Notes under the pieces: model-generated
What the model was told of the DNA's origin: nothing
What the model saw: the letters and a program-made list of their open reading frames with translations, nothing else
Databases searched by the model: none
Translations under genes and position numbers: made by a program
Shown here: positions 27,350 through 37,300 of the stretch, piece after piece
Position numbering within the stretch: the stretch's first letter is position 1
Layout: every line of letters begins with the position of its first letter
Source of the DNA: a virus
Length of the DNA: 64,000 nt
Reading direction: 5' to 3' (one strand)
Virus record (IMG/VR): IMGVR_UViG_3300025695_001209
Coordinates: 1-64,000 of that record

Positions 27350-27574
27350 TTACCCGTTAAGTAGTGTTTTCACACCGTGTGGGGTCTCAACTTTTAAGGT
27401 ACGGTTAACTTGTCTTGAGTTATCAACCCTCTCAATTAACCCATCTCTCATACTAACAGTATAACAGTCACCTGTATCTAAGTCACAAACCTCCTTGTAA
27501 CCATTTCCGGCATCTTTCTCAGTAATTCTCGTATCTTTTGACAAATACTGGTCTAATAATGTTTTTACATTCAT
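27350..27574 (-). CDS. Small hypothetical protein, 74 aa
   Basis: This 74-residue protein starts at an ATG 15 bases downstream of a TATTTATA element. The N-terminus (MNVKTLLDQYLSKDTRITEK) is helical and amphipathic; the rest looks like a small beta fold with two Cys residues in EVCDLDTGDCYTVS. No family is recognised. It is probably cotranscribed with the 205-residue gene 14 bases downstream. Confidence 0.5.
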   Translation of the reverse strand: MNVKTLLDQYLSKDTRITEKDAGNGYKEVCDLDTGDCYTVSMRDGLIERVDNSRQVNRTLKVETPHGVKTLLNG

Positions 27575-27589
27575 AATATTACTTTTATA

Positions 27590-27597
27590 TATAAATA
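27590..27597 (-). promoter_or_regulatory. Putative late promoter element TATTTATA for the 74-aa gene
   Basis: The minus-strand TATTTATA ends exactly 15 bases before the ATG at 27574, in the 43-base gap after the 2157-residue gene. The following sequence is A-rich (TATAAAAGTAATATT). Confidence 0.55.
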
Positions 27598-27617
27598 TAA
27601 CAAAAACTCAATTTATC

Positions 27618-30600
27618 CTATTGTGTTGATGCATACCATTTAATTGCTTTATCGAATATCGGTGTAACCTCCTCATATCTTTGTTTAATATCCTTTTCGT
27701 TTTGATTTGTAGGGTTAGTTATTATTCTATTAAATTCAGTATCTGAACTTATTTGTGAGTAATAATACTTGATGTATATCTTAGCATATAACTCTTCATT
27801 TTTATTAACATATTGAGCCGAACCAATTTGTGACATATCATTGTAAACTGACGGAGTATTAAACGATGCCTTGATTCCGTCCATACTTTTCTTCCAATCA
27901 CTAAATGACGCAATTGGTATATTTTTTCCGTTACTACTAACACATACTTGCCCTTCTAAATCACTAATATTTAATCCCCTTATCTTTTTATTTGTTGTTA
28001 AATTACCTAAATTACCATTTTTAAAGTTCACTGTACCACTGTTAAATCCGTTTTCAATCCATGGTATTACCCCAATTAACCTTCTAACATCATTATCATT
28101 CTGATTTAGTGATAACGTTTTAACATAATTACCAATATTACCATATGATAATGTTTCATCTCTTAATGGTACGTAAGATAGACCAGCATAATCAGTATAT
28201 GGTGTACAGAATGATGAGTCCACTTCGTTAAGAGCCACAGTACTACCTGCACTGCTAACATTGTTACCTGTATTTTGTGTGGTCTCAGTTGTCGTATTGT
28301 TAGTTTTAGGTTTCTTATAACTCGAATTAATTCTTTTTAACATGTCAATATTAACACTCATTGTTAAATCAGTAACACTAGGGAAAGAATATTTAGAAAT
28401 TCTAACACCACTAAACGTCGTCATAAAATTACCAGGACTAATACTATGTGATACATCTGTAATCCAATATGGACCTGTGAACATAGGAACATACCTTAGG
28501 TTAAAATACATCGTAGGTTGAATCATCATATTACCCATTGAAGTAATTTGGCAGTTGTAACTTCTGTTCTTATAAATGTTATATAAAGAGGTTGACTGTT
28601 GAGAGGTTTTAGAACCTTTACTCTGATTCGCCATATCTGTCAAAATACGGAACGATTCAGATGTATCCTTATATTGTGACTGGTCTAAACTTACAGATTT
28701 AAATATACCCTGGTTTCTCACACCAAAGTCAACATTAAACCCAACAACCTTATTTGATGAAGCGTAATCCGTTTTATTCGTTTGATTTTCTCTAAGAACT
28801 TGTGCTTTGTAAATGTCAAAACTGTCATCACCAAACCTATAATCGGTATTTTCGGGTTGTTTCAAATGTTCCGATACCTTATCAGTATATAGACACAAGA
28901 AACGTGGTCGACTTTTATTATGGTCGACCTCTAAGAATGTACCAAACACATCAGACGCTGAACTTTCAAAACCTTCTTCCGGCTTAGCGTCTTTAGCGGG
29001 TTCATTAACACCATAAAAATTCGTATATGACGGTAATGCCATAAATAACATATTATTACCCTTAATCAAATGACCTATTAAAGTGTAAATTGAGTTGGAA
29101 GCAGACTTATCATTAATGAAACCCATTAAACTCGATATGTCCACAATTAGTTTATCACCAATATCTCTATTTGCCTTATCTAAAAATAAAAAATCCTCAA
29201 ATAATGTCCTGTTTTGAAAATCACCACCAGCAATCCATTTATCATTTAATACTTTGAAAAACTCATATAACTCCAATTTAGCCACATCACCGTTCATTGA
29301 TGATTTTAAGTTTTCACTTTCCTCAGTAATCTTAGGTAAATCCTTATTTAATTTAGTGAATAAATTATTTTGGACCTTTCTCTGTGAATTATCCATTAAT
29401 GTTAGATATTCATTAAATAGTGACATGAACTGAGTATCAGTCATAGTTGAGTCTTGATACTTTTGAGTTGAATATATTTGAATTATAGGTGCTAACGTTC
29501 TCACATTATTTGCAGTAAATTCAATATTCATCTCCACGAAGAAATCGGTAATAGTCGAACCACTATCACTGTAACTCATACCGTCAGCATCGTACTCGCC
29601 AACAGACAACCTTAATGCCGTCCAAGCGTCAGGATATTGTGATTCACTAATTGCCACCGTAGTTGTATTACCCATCTCGGGTAATGAATCATTAACATAG
29701 TTTCCAAATTCTATTTTTTGATTCTGTGTTTGATATTGCGGGTCATCGGTAAATGAATACCAAGAGCGTCTGTTGAAATTTGATGGGTTACCTTGTTTAA
29801 AGATGTAAGTTTTATTTAATAAAACCTTAACTGAGTCTCTTAGACCTGTCATTTGTTTTTCGGCAATTAATACACCGTCTAAATCACCCTGACCTGTTAA
29901 GTTGGGTCTTTCAACAAAAAAGATATCTCTTAACGAATTAATTAAATTTGGTTTTTCTTCAACTTTACCTTTAATATCTACATTGTCCACATCTCGATTA
30001 GGGTCTTTACAAAAATTCAAAAACTCCTCTTCAAAACTATCCATTATTGATTCATTAAACACCGCTAGAATTTCCTCAATGGTTGAGTATTCAGAAACGG
30101 ACTCTAAATTAAAAGCCGTCTGATTATTACTGGTTATATCGATAGTCTTTATGTATTGTCTATATGTGGGTTTTTTTAGTAAAGAAGCATCGAAATACCC
30201 ATAATGTGAACCACCCCATATAGTTTTAATCGACCCATCATAAAGAGATTGTCTAATTGGTTCACCACTAATTTTACCTAACTTATCTATCACTTCAAAT
30301 TGATATTGATTAAAATTACCACCTCCAGCAGAAGGGTAACATAAGACTTTTGGTGTGTTAGTTACATCATATGTTTTAGGCTTATCGTAAAAGGCATAGT
30401 ACGAACTAATATTATATGTTGTGTTTCCTGACGACACATTAATTATTGAATCACTGTTTGTTGCGATTTTTAATCCATTACCATCAAAATTAGTTTTACC
30501 TTGATTATAATTAGTAAAATCTTGTTGTGTCGTACCGGTAATAAACTCATCATAACCAAATAGATAATTTACACTATTAACAATTTTTGGGTAAAACCCA

Positions 30601-33600
30601 ACATTACTAAGGTCTAAGTATGACGGTGTAGACGACACGGAAGGTAATAAGAAGTTCGTATTTAAAACGTAATCTAAGGTAGTAGTGTCCCCATATTTAG
30701 GTATTTTATAAACCGTAGATGGATTTGGTACACCCGATAACGGACCATATAAGTCATCCTCATCAACACTAGTCCACACATCGTCTAATATATCAATACC
30801 ATCGTTAATAAACTTCTTATATCTATGCCAAACAGAACCGTATTTAACAACCCATGCATAGGGCATTTTGTGTAACGCACCAAACTTATTATATATTGCG
30901 AAGTTATAATCATCATCAGGTTTTGAATCCCCATGATTGATTTTCTCCTTTAGTGTTTGTAGTGGTAACGAATTTAAATACATATACCCCATCGATACAT
31001 AAGGATTATCAATATTGTTTTTCTTATTCTCAACAGAGTTCGTTATTGAGTTTATAAAGTATGGTGTATTAAGTAATGATGTTGTCTGATACCTCGATGT
31101 AAATCCACTGTAATCATTACCGTAATCAATTTTACCTTCAGTGGCGTAGTAATCATTATTAGTTATTGTGTTATCAAATTTTGTCTTTATAGAAGTATAA
31201 CTAGGTATGTTAATGGTATCATCTGTATTATTAACCCATGAGCGTACTAAACTTGGTGTGTCTGAAAAGTCATTGAATAAATTGTTTTCATTAAATGAAG
31301 TGATGGTCATTTTACTATCAGAAAAGAACATCGAATGTGTCGTCGAGTTTGCTTGGTCCGCGTTAGGTATAGCATTACCCTTTGACACATTATTTCTTAA
31401 CCACGTTAAATCAGTTAATGGATACACATCTGTGAAACTCAAAGCATCTGTTTCTGATGATGACTTTAAGAACTCCCTCATTTTATTTTTACCATCATCT
31501 GAAACGTCAATCACGGGTGAATCGTCTTCATACTCAAACAAACTATATAACCCATAGAGTCTCTCATCATAAGCCCTTATATATGGGGTAACGAAAACAT
31601 CCGCTAAATATGTGTTCCATAATTCACCGGTACCGTTGTTAGAAATATGAGAAAGAACACTTTCAAAATTTGAAGAACTGAGACCTAATCTTTTAAGTTT
31701 CATTTTTAAATATGGGTCACTCTCAATAGCGTTCTTAATGGTGATAGTTTCAAAATCGGCAGTAACTTGATAAAGATTCTGTGACGACTCTTTTTTACGA
31801 TATATCTTAGTGTAGTTTGAAGATAATAGGGTTCTTTCCCATAATTCATATAAGAAATTTACCTCACTCAAATTAGTGTAAGGTATGTTATTAAACGGAA
31901 ACTCGGTAGGGTTTACAGGTATTGTTTTAATCTCCTTTTTTTGATTGGTGTAGTTGGCACTTTTTTGTTCTTCTCTTTTTTGAAGCTTACCCTTTATAAA
32001 CTCTTCAATAAACTTAACCTCAGGCCACTTATCAAATAGATACGCCTTAGTTTTAAACTCTATCTTAGGGTCACCAATATATTTTACAACGTATTTTTCG
32101 TTACCATCTTCATCTATTTCAGACTCAAAATACTGAGGCCAAGGATAAATTGTCTTATCATTGTCAGTTGTAGACAATACAGTATCTTTAGAGTCAACTC
32201 CATTGGATGTTTGCTCATTGACAATTACATCTTGTCTAATAGGGTCATCTTTTACATTCCATGCATCTCTGTGTACCTCATCCATCAGTCGATAAAATGC
32301 ATCAACATTTGCCATTAACATACCCATTACATTCCTAATTGTCGGTCTAAAACCTAATCCACCATCAGGACTTTCAACTTTTTGAGCCAACGCAGTTGAT
32401 AACTCTTTTTGTATCGTTTCCGATTTATCGGTAAAAATTCTCTCAATCTTATCAATCTTACTTAAGAACGAACCTGATAAAGTTTCTTTCTTATTAGTTA
32501 CCTGACCAAAACCATAAAACTGAGAACTTAATTCCTCATCAACCGTTAAGTCCTTATTTAAATATTTGTTTTGTAATTCAAAGTATGAGGTAGTTTCAAT
32601 ATTAAATGCTGCCAACTCACTTTCTGTCGGTGTTGCGTTTTTTTGTCTTTGAAAAGTTTTTTCGATATCAACGTTTTCGTAAACCAAATCAAATTTTAAA
32701 TCATTACTTGATATAGTAACTGGTATGTCTGAAGATTGTTTTTTACCCAAAATTGTGTATTCCCCATCTTCTCCAAACGTGGCATTTGTTAATAATTTTT
32801 CATTAAATTCGTTAATCTTAGCAACTAATTGTGCTTCAGCATCTTTTTGCTGTTGTAAACCGTTAGCACCTTTTTTAAGACCATAAAATACATTACCCTT
32901 TTTATCTATAAATGTCTTAGTAGTATCCAAATATTCAAATGGCCACCTTTTCGAACGGAATACGGTTATATATTCACGATAACTTCTTATTGTTTTCCTA
33001 TATAAATCAATATCATTTAATACTGATAAATCTTCTTTACTAAATTGTTGTCTAATAAAATCCTCCAACCCATTTAACCTAGACCCCAATTCTGATAAAT
33101 TTAATCTAGGAATCGATTCGTCAATTAACCCTTTAGAAATATATGTTGAGTACACATCACTAATGACTTTACTCCCACGAGTCACAACGATTGGTTTTGT
33201 AGAGACCTCACTATTACCCGCAGCGTTTTGTGCTATTTGTGCCAAATCTTGGGTACCTAACACTTTATTTAATGATGTCAAATCTCCGTTATAATCTGAA
33301 GGGTCCTCGTTACTATCAACCAATAAATTAGTCTCATACATATGTGGTAAGGCAAATAACGCACCAATCGATAAATCTGATAATATTGCAGCGGTACGTC
33401 CTATAAAAGAAACAGAAACCTTGTAGTTACCATCTGTTGGGTCAAATCGTGCATTAAAGCTTTTCATCATCAACTCATAACGTACTGCTTTACCATAAAA
33501 CCCTTTTACGGTTAAAAAGAATAATGGATATGGCATTTGTAAAAATGCCGAATATGGTGAGTTTTCACCTAATTCAAACAACGTCCTTCCCTGTACATCA

Positions 33601-34091
33601 ATCATCTCAATATCCACTTGAGGTATATACGACGCATTGTTTTTAATGTTAATACTTGTAATACCTAAAAGTTGAGTATCTTGTGAATTGTTAACTACCG
33701 AACCCTCTTCAGTAATCCTTGTTTGATTGATACCATTACCATTTAATGAGTTCTGACCAGTTAATTGGTCTGTATATGAGGTATCTAAATACTTTTTACC
33801 CTGTGGTTTTAAAAAGTTTACCTTACCATCTTCATTACCCCCAAAGTTCGCAATTTTTAAATTTTTACCCATTTGGTCAGTATTCTCACCTAAAGCTAGC
33901 TTGGTTCTTGGTATCATTTTAGCCTCCAAATTCGCATACATTACTAAGTTCTCATGCTGAACTAATCTTTCAATTTGTTTACCGTCCGAGTCAAGGACCT
34001 TATTAGGGTCAACTAAGACAATATTATCAAATTGGTCAAAGGCTATTTTTTCACCCCCGTAAAAACTTCTGAAATTCTTATTAACGGCCAT
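27618..34091 (-). CDS. Giant baseplate hub-like protein (2157 aa)
   Basis: This is the longest protein in the window. Residues about 1850-1885 (MIQPTMYFNLRYVPMFTGPY, WITDVSHSIS, then MTTFSGVRIS) match the closing block of hub proteins of the gp27/gpD/VgrG type. Residues about 2018-2075 (KNGNLGNLTTNK, then ASFSDWKKSMDGIKASF) weakly resemble the NNPGN-type phage virion domain thought to act on cell wall. Residues 130-230 also look like a virion beta domain (YIPQVDIEMIDVQGR, SPYSAFLQMPYPLFFLTVKG). The gene overlaps the gp53-like gene by 11 bases. The likely role is the central hub or spike carrier; most of its length is unexplained. Confidence 0.6.
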   Translation of the reverse strand: MAVNKNFRSFYGGEKIAFDQFDNIVLVDPNKVLDSDGKQIERLVQHENLVMYANLEAKMIPRTKLALGENTDQMGKNLKIANFGGNEDGKVNFLKPQGKKYLDTSYTDQLTGQNSLNGNGINQTRITEEGSVVNNSQDTQLLGITSINIKNNASYIPQVDIEMIDVQGRTLFELGENSPYSAFLQMPYPLFFLTVKGFYGKAVRYELMMKSFNARFDPTDGNYKVSVSFIGRTAAILSDLSIGALFALPHMYETNLLVDSNEDPSDYNGDLTSLNKVLGTQDLAQIAQNAAGNSEVSTKPIVVTRGSKVISDVYSTYISKGLIDESIPRLNLSELGSRLNGLEDFIRQQFSKEDLSVLNDIDLYRKTIRSYREYITVFRSKRWPFEYLDTTKTFIDKKGNVFYGLKKGANGLQQQKDAEAQLVAKINEFNEKLLTNATFGEDGEYTILGKKQSSDIPVTISSNDLKFDLVYENVDIEKTFQRQKNATPTESELAAFNIETTSYFELQNKYLNKDLTVDEELSSQFYGFGQVTNKKETLSGSFLSKIDKIERIFTDKSETIQKELSTALAQKVESPDGGLGFRPTIRNVMGMLMANVDAFYRLMDEVHRDAWNVKDDPIRQDVIVNEQTSNGVDSKDTVLSTTDNDKTIYPWPQYFESEIDEDGNEKYVVKYIGDPKIEFKTKAYLFDKWPEVKFIEEFIKGKLQKREEQKSANYTNQKKEIKTIPVNPTEFPFNNIPYTNLSEVNFLYELWERTLLSSNYTKIYRKKESSQNLYQVTADFETITIKNAIESDPYLKMKLKRLGLSSSNFESVLSHISNNGTGELWNTYLADVFVTPYIRAYDERLYGLYSLFEYEDDSPVIDVSDDGKNKMREFLKSSSETDALSFTDVYPLTDLTWLRNNVSKGNAIPNADQANSTTHSMFFSDSKMTITSFNENNLFNDFSDTPSLVRSWVNNTDDTINIPSYTSIKTKFDNTITNNDYYATEGKIDYGNDYSGFTSRYQTTSLLNTPYFINSITNSVENKKNNIDNPYVSMGYMYLNSLPLQTLKEKINHGDSKPDDDYNFAIYNKFGALHKMPYAWVVKYGSVWHRYKKFINDGIDILDDVWTSVDEDDLYGPLSGVPNPSTVYKIPKYGDTTTLDYVLNTNFLLPSVSSTPSYLDLSNVGFYPKIVNSVNYLFGYDEFITGTTQQDFTNYNQGKTNFDGNGLKIATNSDSIINVSSGNTTYNISSYYAFYDKPKTYDVTNTPKVLCYPSAGGGNFNQYQFEVIDKLGKISGEPIRQSLYDGSIKTIWGGSHYGYFDASLLKKPTYRQYIKTIDITSNNQTAFNLESVSEYSTIEEILAVFNESIMDSFEEEFLNFCKDPNRDVDNVDIKGKVEEKPNLINSLRDIFFVERPNLTGQGDLDGVLIAEKQMTGLRDSVKVLLNKTYIFKQGNPSNFNRRSWYSFTDDPQYQTQNQKIEFGNYVNDSLPEMGNTTTVAISESQYPDAWTALRLSVGEYDADGMSYSDSGSTITDFFVEMNIEFTANNVRTLAPIIQIYSTQKYQDSTMTDTQFMSLFNEYLTLMDNSQRKVQNNLFTKLNKDLPKITEESENLKSSMNGDVAKLELYEFFKVLNDKWIAGGDFQNRTLFEDFLFLDKANRDIGDKLIVDISSLMGFINDKSASNSIYTLIGHLIKGNNMLFMALPSYTNFYGVNEPAKDAKPEEGFESSASDVFGTFLEVDHNKSRPRFLCLYTDKVSEHLKQPENTDYRFGDDSFDIYKAQVLRENQTNKTDYASSNKVVGFNVDFGVRNQGIFKSVSLDQSQYKDTSESFRILTDMANQSKGSKTSQQSTSLYNIYKNRSYNCQITSMGNMMIQPTMYFNLRYVPMFTGPYWITDVSHSISPGNFMTTFSGVRISKYSFPSVTDLTMSVNIDMLKRINSSYKKPKTNNTTTETTQNTGNNVSSAGSTVALNEVDSSFCTPYTDYAGLSYVPLRDETLSYGNIGNYVKTLSLNQNDNDVRRLIGVIPWIENGFNSGTVNFKNGNLGNLTTNKKIRGLNISDLEGQVCVSSNGKNIPIASFSDWKKSMDGIKASFNTPSVYNDMSQIGSAQYVNKNEELYAKIYIKYYYSQISSDTEFNRIITNPTNQNEKDIKQRYEEVTPIFDKAIKWYASTQ

Positions 34092-34398
34092 AGTAATAGA
34101 AGTGTGTGTCTAAAGTGTTTTTATAATCTTGTAATGATTGTACCAATGGAAATGGAATTATCAATACGGACCCATCTGGAATATCTTTTTCTAAACTACC
34201 GTGCTGTGGGTTGGCCATTTGTATTAACCACCCAAAGTAAGGTGTCTGATAAAACTCAAAACTAATTTTATCTAATCTACTCACATCTGCTTTATAAACA
34301 TACCTCTTATCTGTAGTTTTTGAAGGCAAAACTATATTTGGTACAACAGTTTGTTGTCCATTCAATAAAAACTTCTGATATCTATCGTAATACCTCAT
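34081..34398 (-). CDS. 53: Baseplate wedge protein, T4 gp53-like
   Basis: This 105-residue protein fits the gp53/LysM-like pattern: DVSRLDKISFEFYQTPYFGW, LIQMANP, then a DGSVLIIPFP closing strand. This corresponds to the family signature of RxDxIxxxxYxxPxxxWxIxxANP followed by GxxLxIP. T4 gp53 is 196 residues, so this is a short form. It is coupled by a one-base TAATG overlap to the upstream gene and overlaps the downstream giant gene by 11 bases. It would complete the wedge and contact gp6/gp25. Confidence 0.75.
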   Translation of the reverse strand: MRYYDRYQKFLLNGQQTVVPNIVLPSKTTDKRYVYKADVSRLDKISFEFYQTPYFGWLIQMANPQHGSLEKDIPDGSVLIIPFPLVQSLQDYKNTLDTHFYYYGR

Positions 34399-37300
34399 TA
34401 TTGTAGTTTTACTTTATTATTCCATTTAGTTAGGTCACCTTCGTTATTACCCGAATATAGTTTTTGTATTTTTTCGGTATCAGTATTAGGTGGTGTTGGG
34501 TTATTAGTAAATGTAAATTCCCTTACTTTATCTTTTGTGTAAGGTATATCTCTAAATTCACTTGTTGAGTCAACCTTATCATTATACGATTCAAATAGTT
34601 TATTAATTTCAGTCCGTGCCTTTTCAAAGTCTTTTAACCCATTATTAACGTTATTAGTTATATTAGTTATCCATTCTTTTGGATTTTTAAAATTATTTTC
34701 TTTAACTAACTTTGTTAACTCTTCAATTAAGGTAACACTATTATCTAAAATATACCTATAGAATGTTAAGTAATATCTTTTAAGTGGTTCATCAGTAAAA
34801 TCAGAAACCATTATCGTCATACTTAAATCTTTTTGGTACACATTATTTGAATTTTCAGGTGCTAATATTTCAAAACTATTACCATTAACAGTATAAACTT
34901 TTTCCCCATTAATAGAGTATAGTTTGTTTAACTTATCACTAATAATTTTTAAGTCTCCTCGTAGTTCATCCAACGTGTCAGTATAGTTTGTCGATGGATA
35001 CACTTGTGTTGTCGCAGTTAAATCATAAATTACTGTTTTATCTGATTGTATAAACCCATCAATTTCTTCATTGACAACATTCATCTTATCTATTATCCTG
35101 GTTAACTCTAACTCATAAGTTGTTAATGTTTGTAAATCAACAACCATTTCTGACTCAAAATTACTTTGTAATCTATTAATAATTTCCTTTAGTTTTCTAT
35201 CGTATTTTTTTACGTCTTTATTTTTAAAACTATTACTATTACTAAAAGTTTTATTTAGACCCGCAAACTGTAAAGGGTGTACATCATTATCGACATCATC
35301 AATAGCTTTACTAAACTGATATTGTATTTTATCAACTAACTTTTCTGATTTACCGAAAATCTTAGTGTTATTACCAATTATATCACCCTCAACATATTTC
35401 ATGTCTTTAGTAAATAACCTCAGTCCAATCTCCCCGTAACTCTCAGCAACACACTGTAATGTTGGACCTACAGAGTCCCTATATGTCTCATACTTAACTA
35501 TTAAATCATTCATTATAGATTTATAGTTAATAACACCAGTAATCGATGTCCCTGAGTTTGATAACACTTGACTTGTTATTTCACCAATAGTTGACCCCCC
35601 ATCTTTAGCATCCACACCACTAACATCATTTATACTAAATGGTACTTCTGGTAATATCGATAATAACGAAGGTAGAGTTTCAGCGTCTTCTGGTACGACA
35701 GACCTCTCATCATACATCTCAGTATTTGCATAATAATTGAATGATAGAGCGTTTTGTAATCTATCAATAGGACCTTTTAATCCGTGTCCACCGATAAAAT
35801 AAAAAGATAACGTAACATCCGCAATCATCGGTTGTACACCAATACCTTCAGGATTAAGGTCTAACACTAATGGGTCGTACCTAACACTCATTTGATTAAT
35901 AGCTATTTTTGTGTGAAAGAAGTCACCTACCCTTAATACACATATTGGTGGTGAACCGAATGACGTGTTTAACGCATTATTTTCCAAAGGTTGACCATCA
36001 GGCCCAATTGTTGGTATTGTGTCACCAGGTCTCATACATTGTTGTAAGAATGTAAGTCTGGTGTTTAACCCTTCTGGTGTCATTGAATGGAATGTTGGGT
36101 TAAAGTATTTAATCTTTTCTTTAATACCTTCATATAAGAAAGAGGTATCTTCTGACATTGCCTCAAAATAATCACACTCTGAAAGTAATTTTCTCAATAC
36201 TTTTTTAGTGATTCCTTCACGTATCGATATCTCATCAGTCGTTCTAGGAGCTCCTTTACCTTTTTCAATTACAGGTACTTTATCAACCACAGTATCAACT
36301 TTAACAATGTCCTCGTCCGTTGGTTCTTTTTCTTCAATCGGAGGTGCAGTCAATTCAATTGACTTAATCGTAGTTCTACGACATGCCATAGCATCTATTG
36401 AATAAATTTTAGCAACTTCATCTGTGATTTCTTTAGAGCAATCAACACCGTCAATTGTTGTTTCTTCACCTGTGAAATCTCTTTGGATACCAATTAAACC
36501 ATTTTCATTAAGTTTTTTTATTCTCGAGTCATTCAATATTTGTTGTTCAACTGAATCGACCCTTCTTTTAGATAAATTAACATTATAACTTTTATCATTT
36601 GGTGACGACGCAGAACCGGTTAATTTTATCTGAACTCTATATTTGTTAGTTGCAACTTCAACTAACTTATCAATTAACGAATCGAGTTGTGTTTTTCCCG
36701 CTTTAATATTATTATCAAAGAAGGTTTGAACCTGTTGTTTTTGACCTATTGAGTCAGATTGTGTCAAGTACTCACTTTCAAGTGCAAGATAATTGTTATA
36801 AGTGGTATTATATGGTACTGATGATGTAACACCTCGTGACCTTGAGTCTGGCTTATCGTTATGGAAATACAACTTAGTACCCTCAAACTGTGATAAGTCA
36901 GGTTTCTGAGGTGTTTCTGTCGTAACATTATCGGGTTCGGGGTTTTGTCTTGGTACCTCAACAAAGGACTCTCTAAATACATCAGGATTGTTTGTTTTAC
37001 TGACAACTTCATATATGTCATTAAAACTTAATTGACCATATTTTCTTGCCAGTTCGTAAATATCCATTGTCTTACAACCAGCAAAGAAACTATCAACAAT
37101 TTTAGTAACCTGTGAGTCGGGAGTGACATTAGCTAACTCTTTATCTACTAAAGTGTTTAAAACTGAAGGGTGGTCCACTAAGATTTTAAACGATATTGAA
37201 CCTTGTCTTTGAGTATTAGAATACGTATATATTGGTTCAGGTCGACCTAAAAAGTCATTAGATGTCCAACTGGCACTAACACTTTCATCAACACTTAAAT

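Noticed and set aside
31207-31557. 116-residue plus-strand frame within the 2157-aa gene, and similar shadows at 9900-10235, 14282-14563 and 27010-27360
   Set aside because: No ribosome site or recognisable sequence, and they lie antisense to well-supported structural genes.
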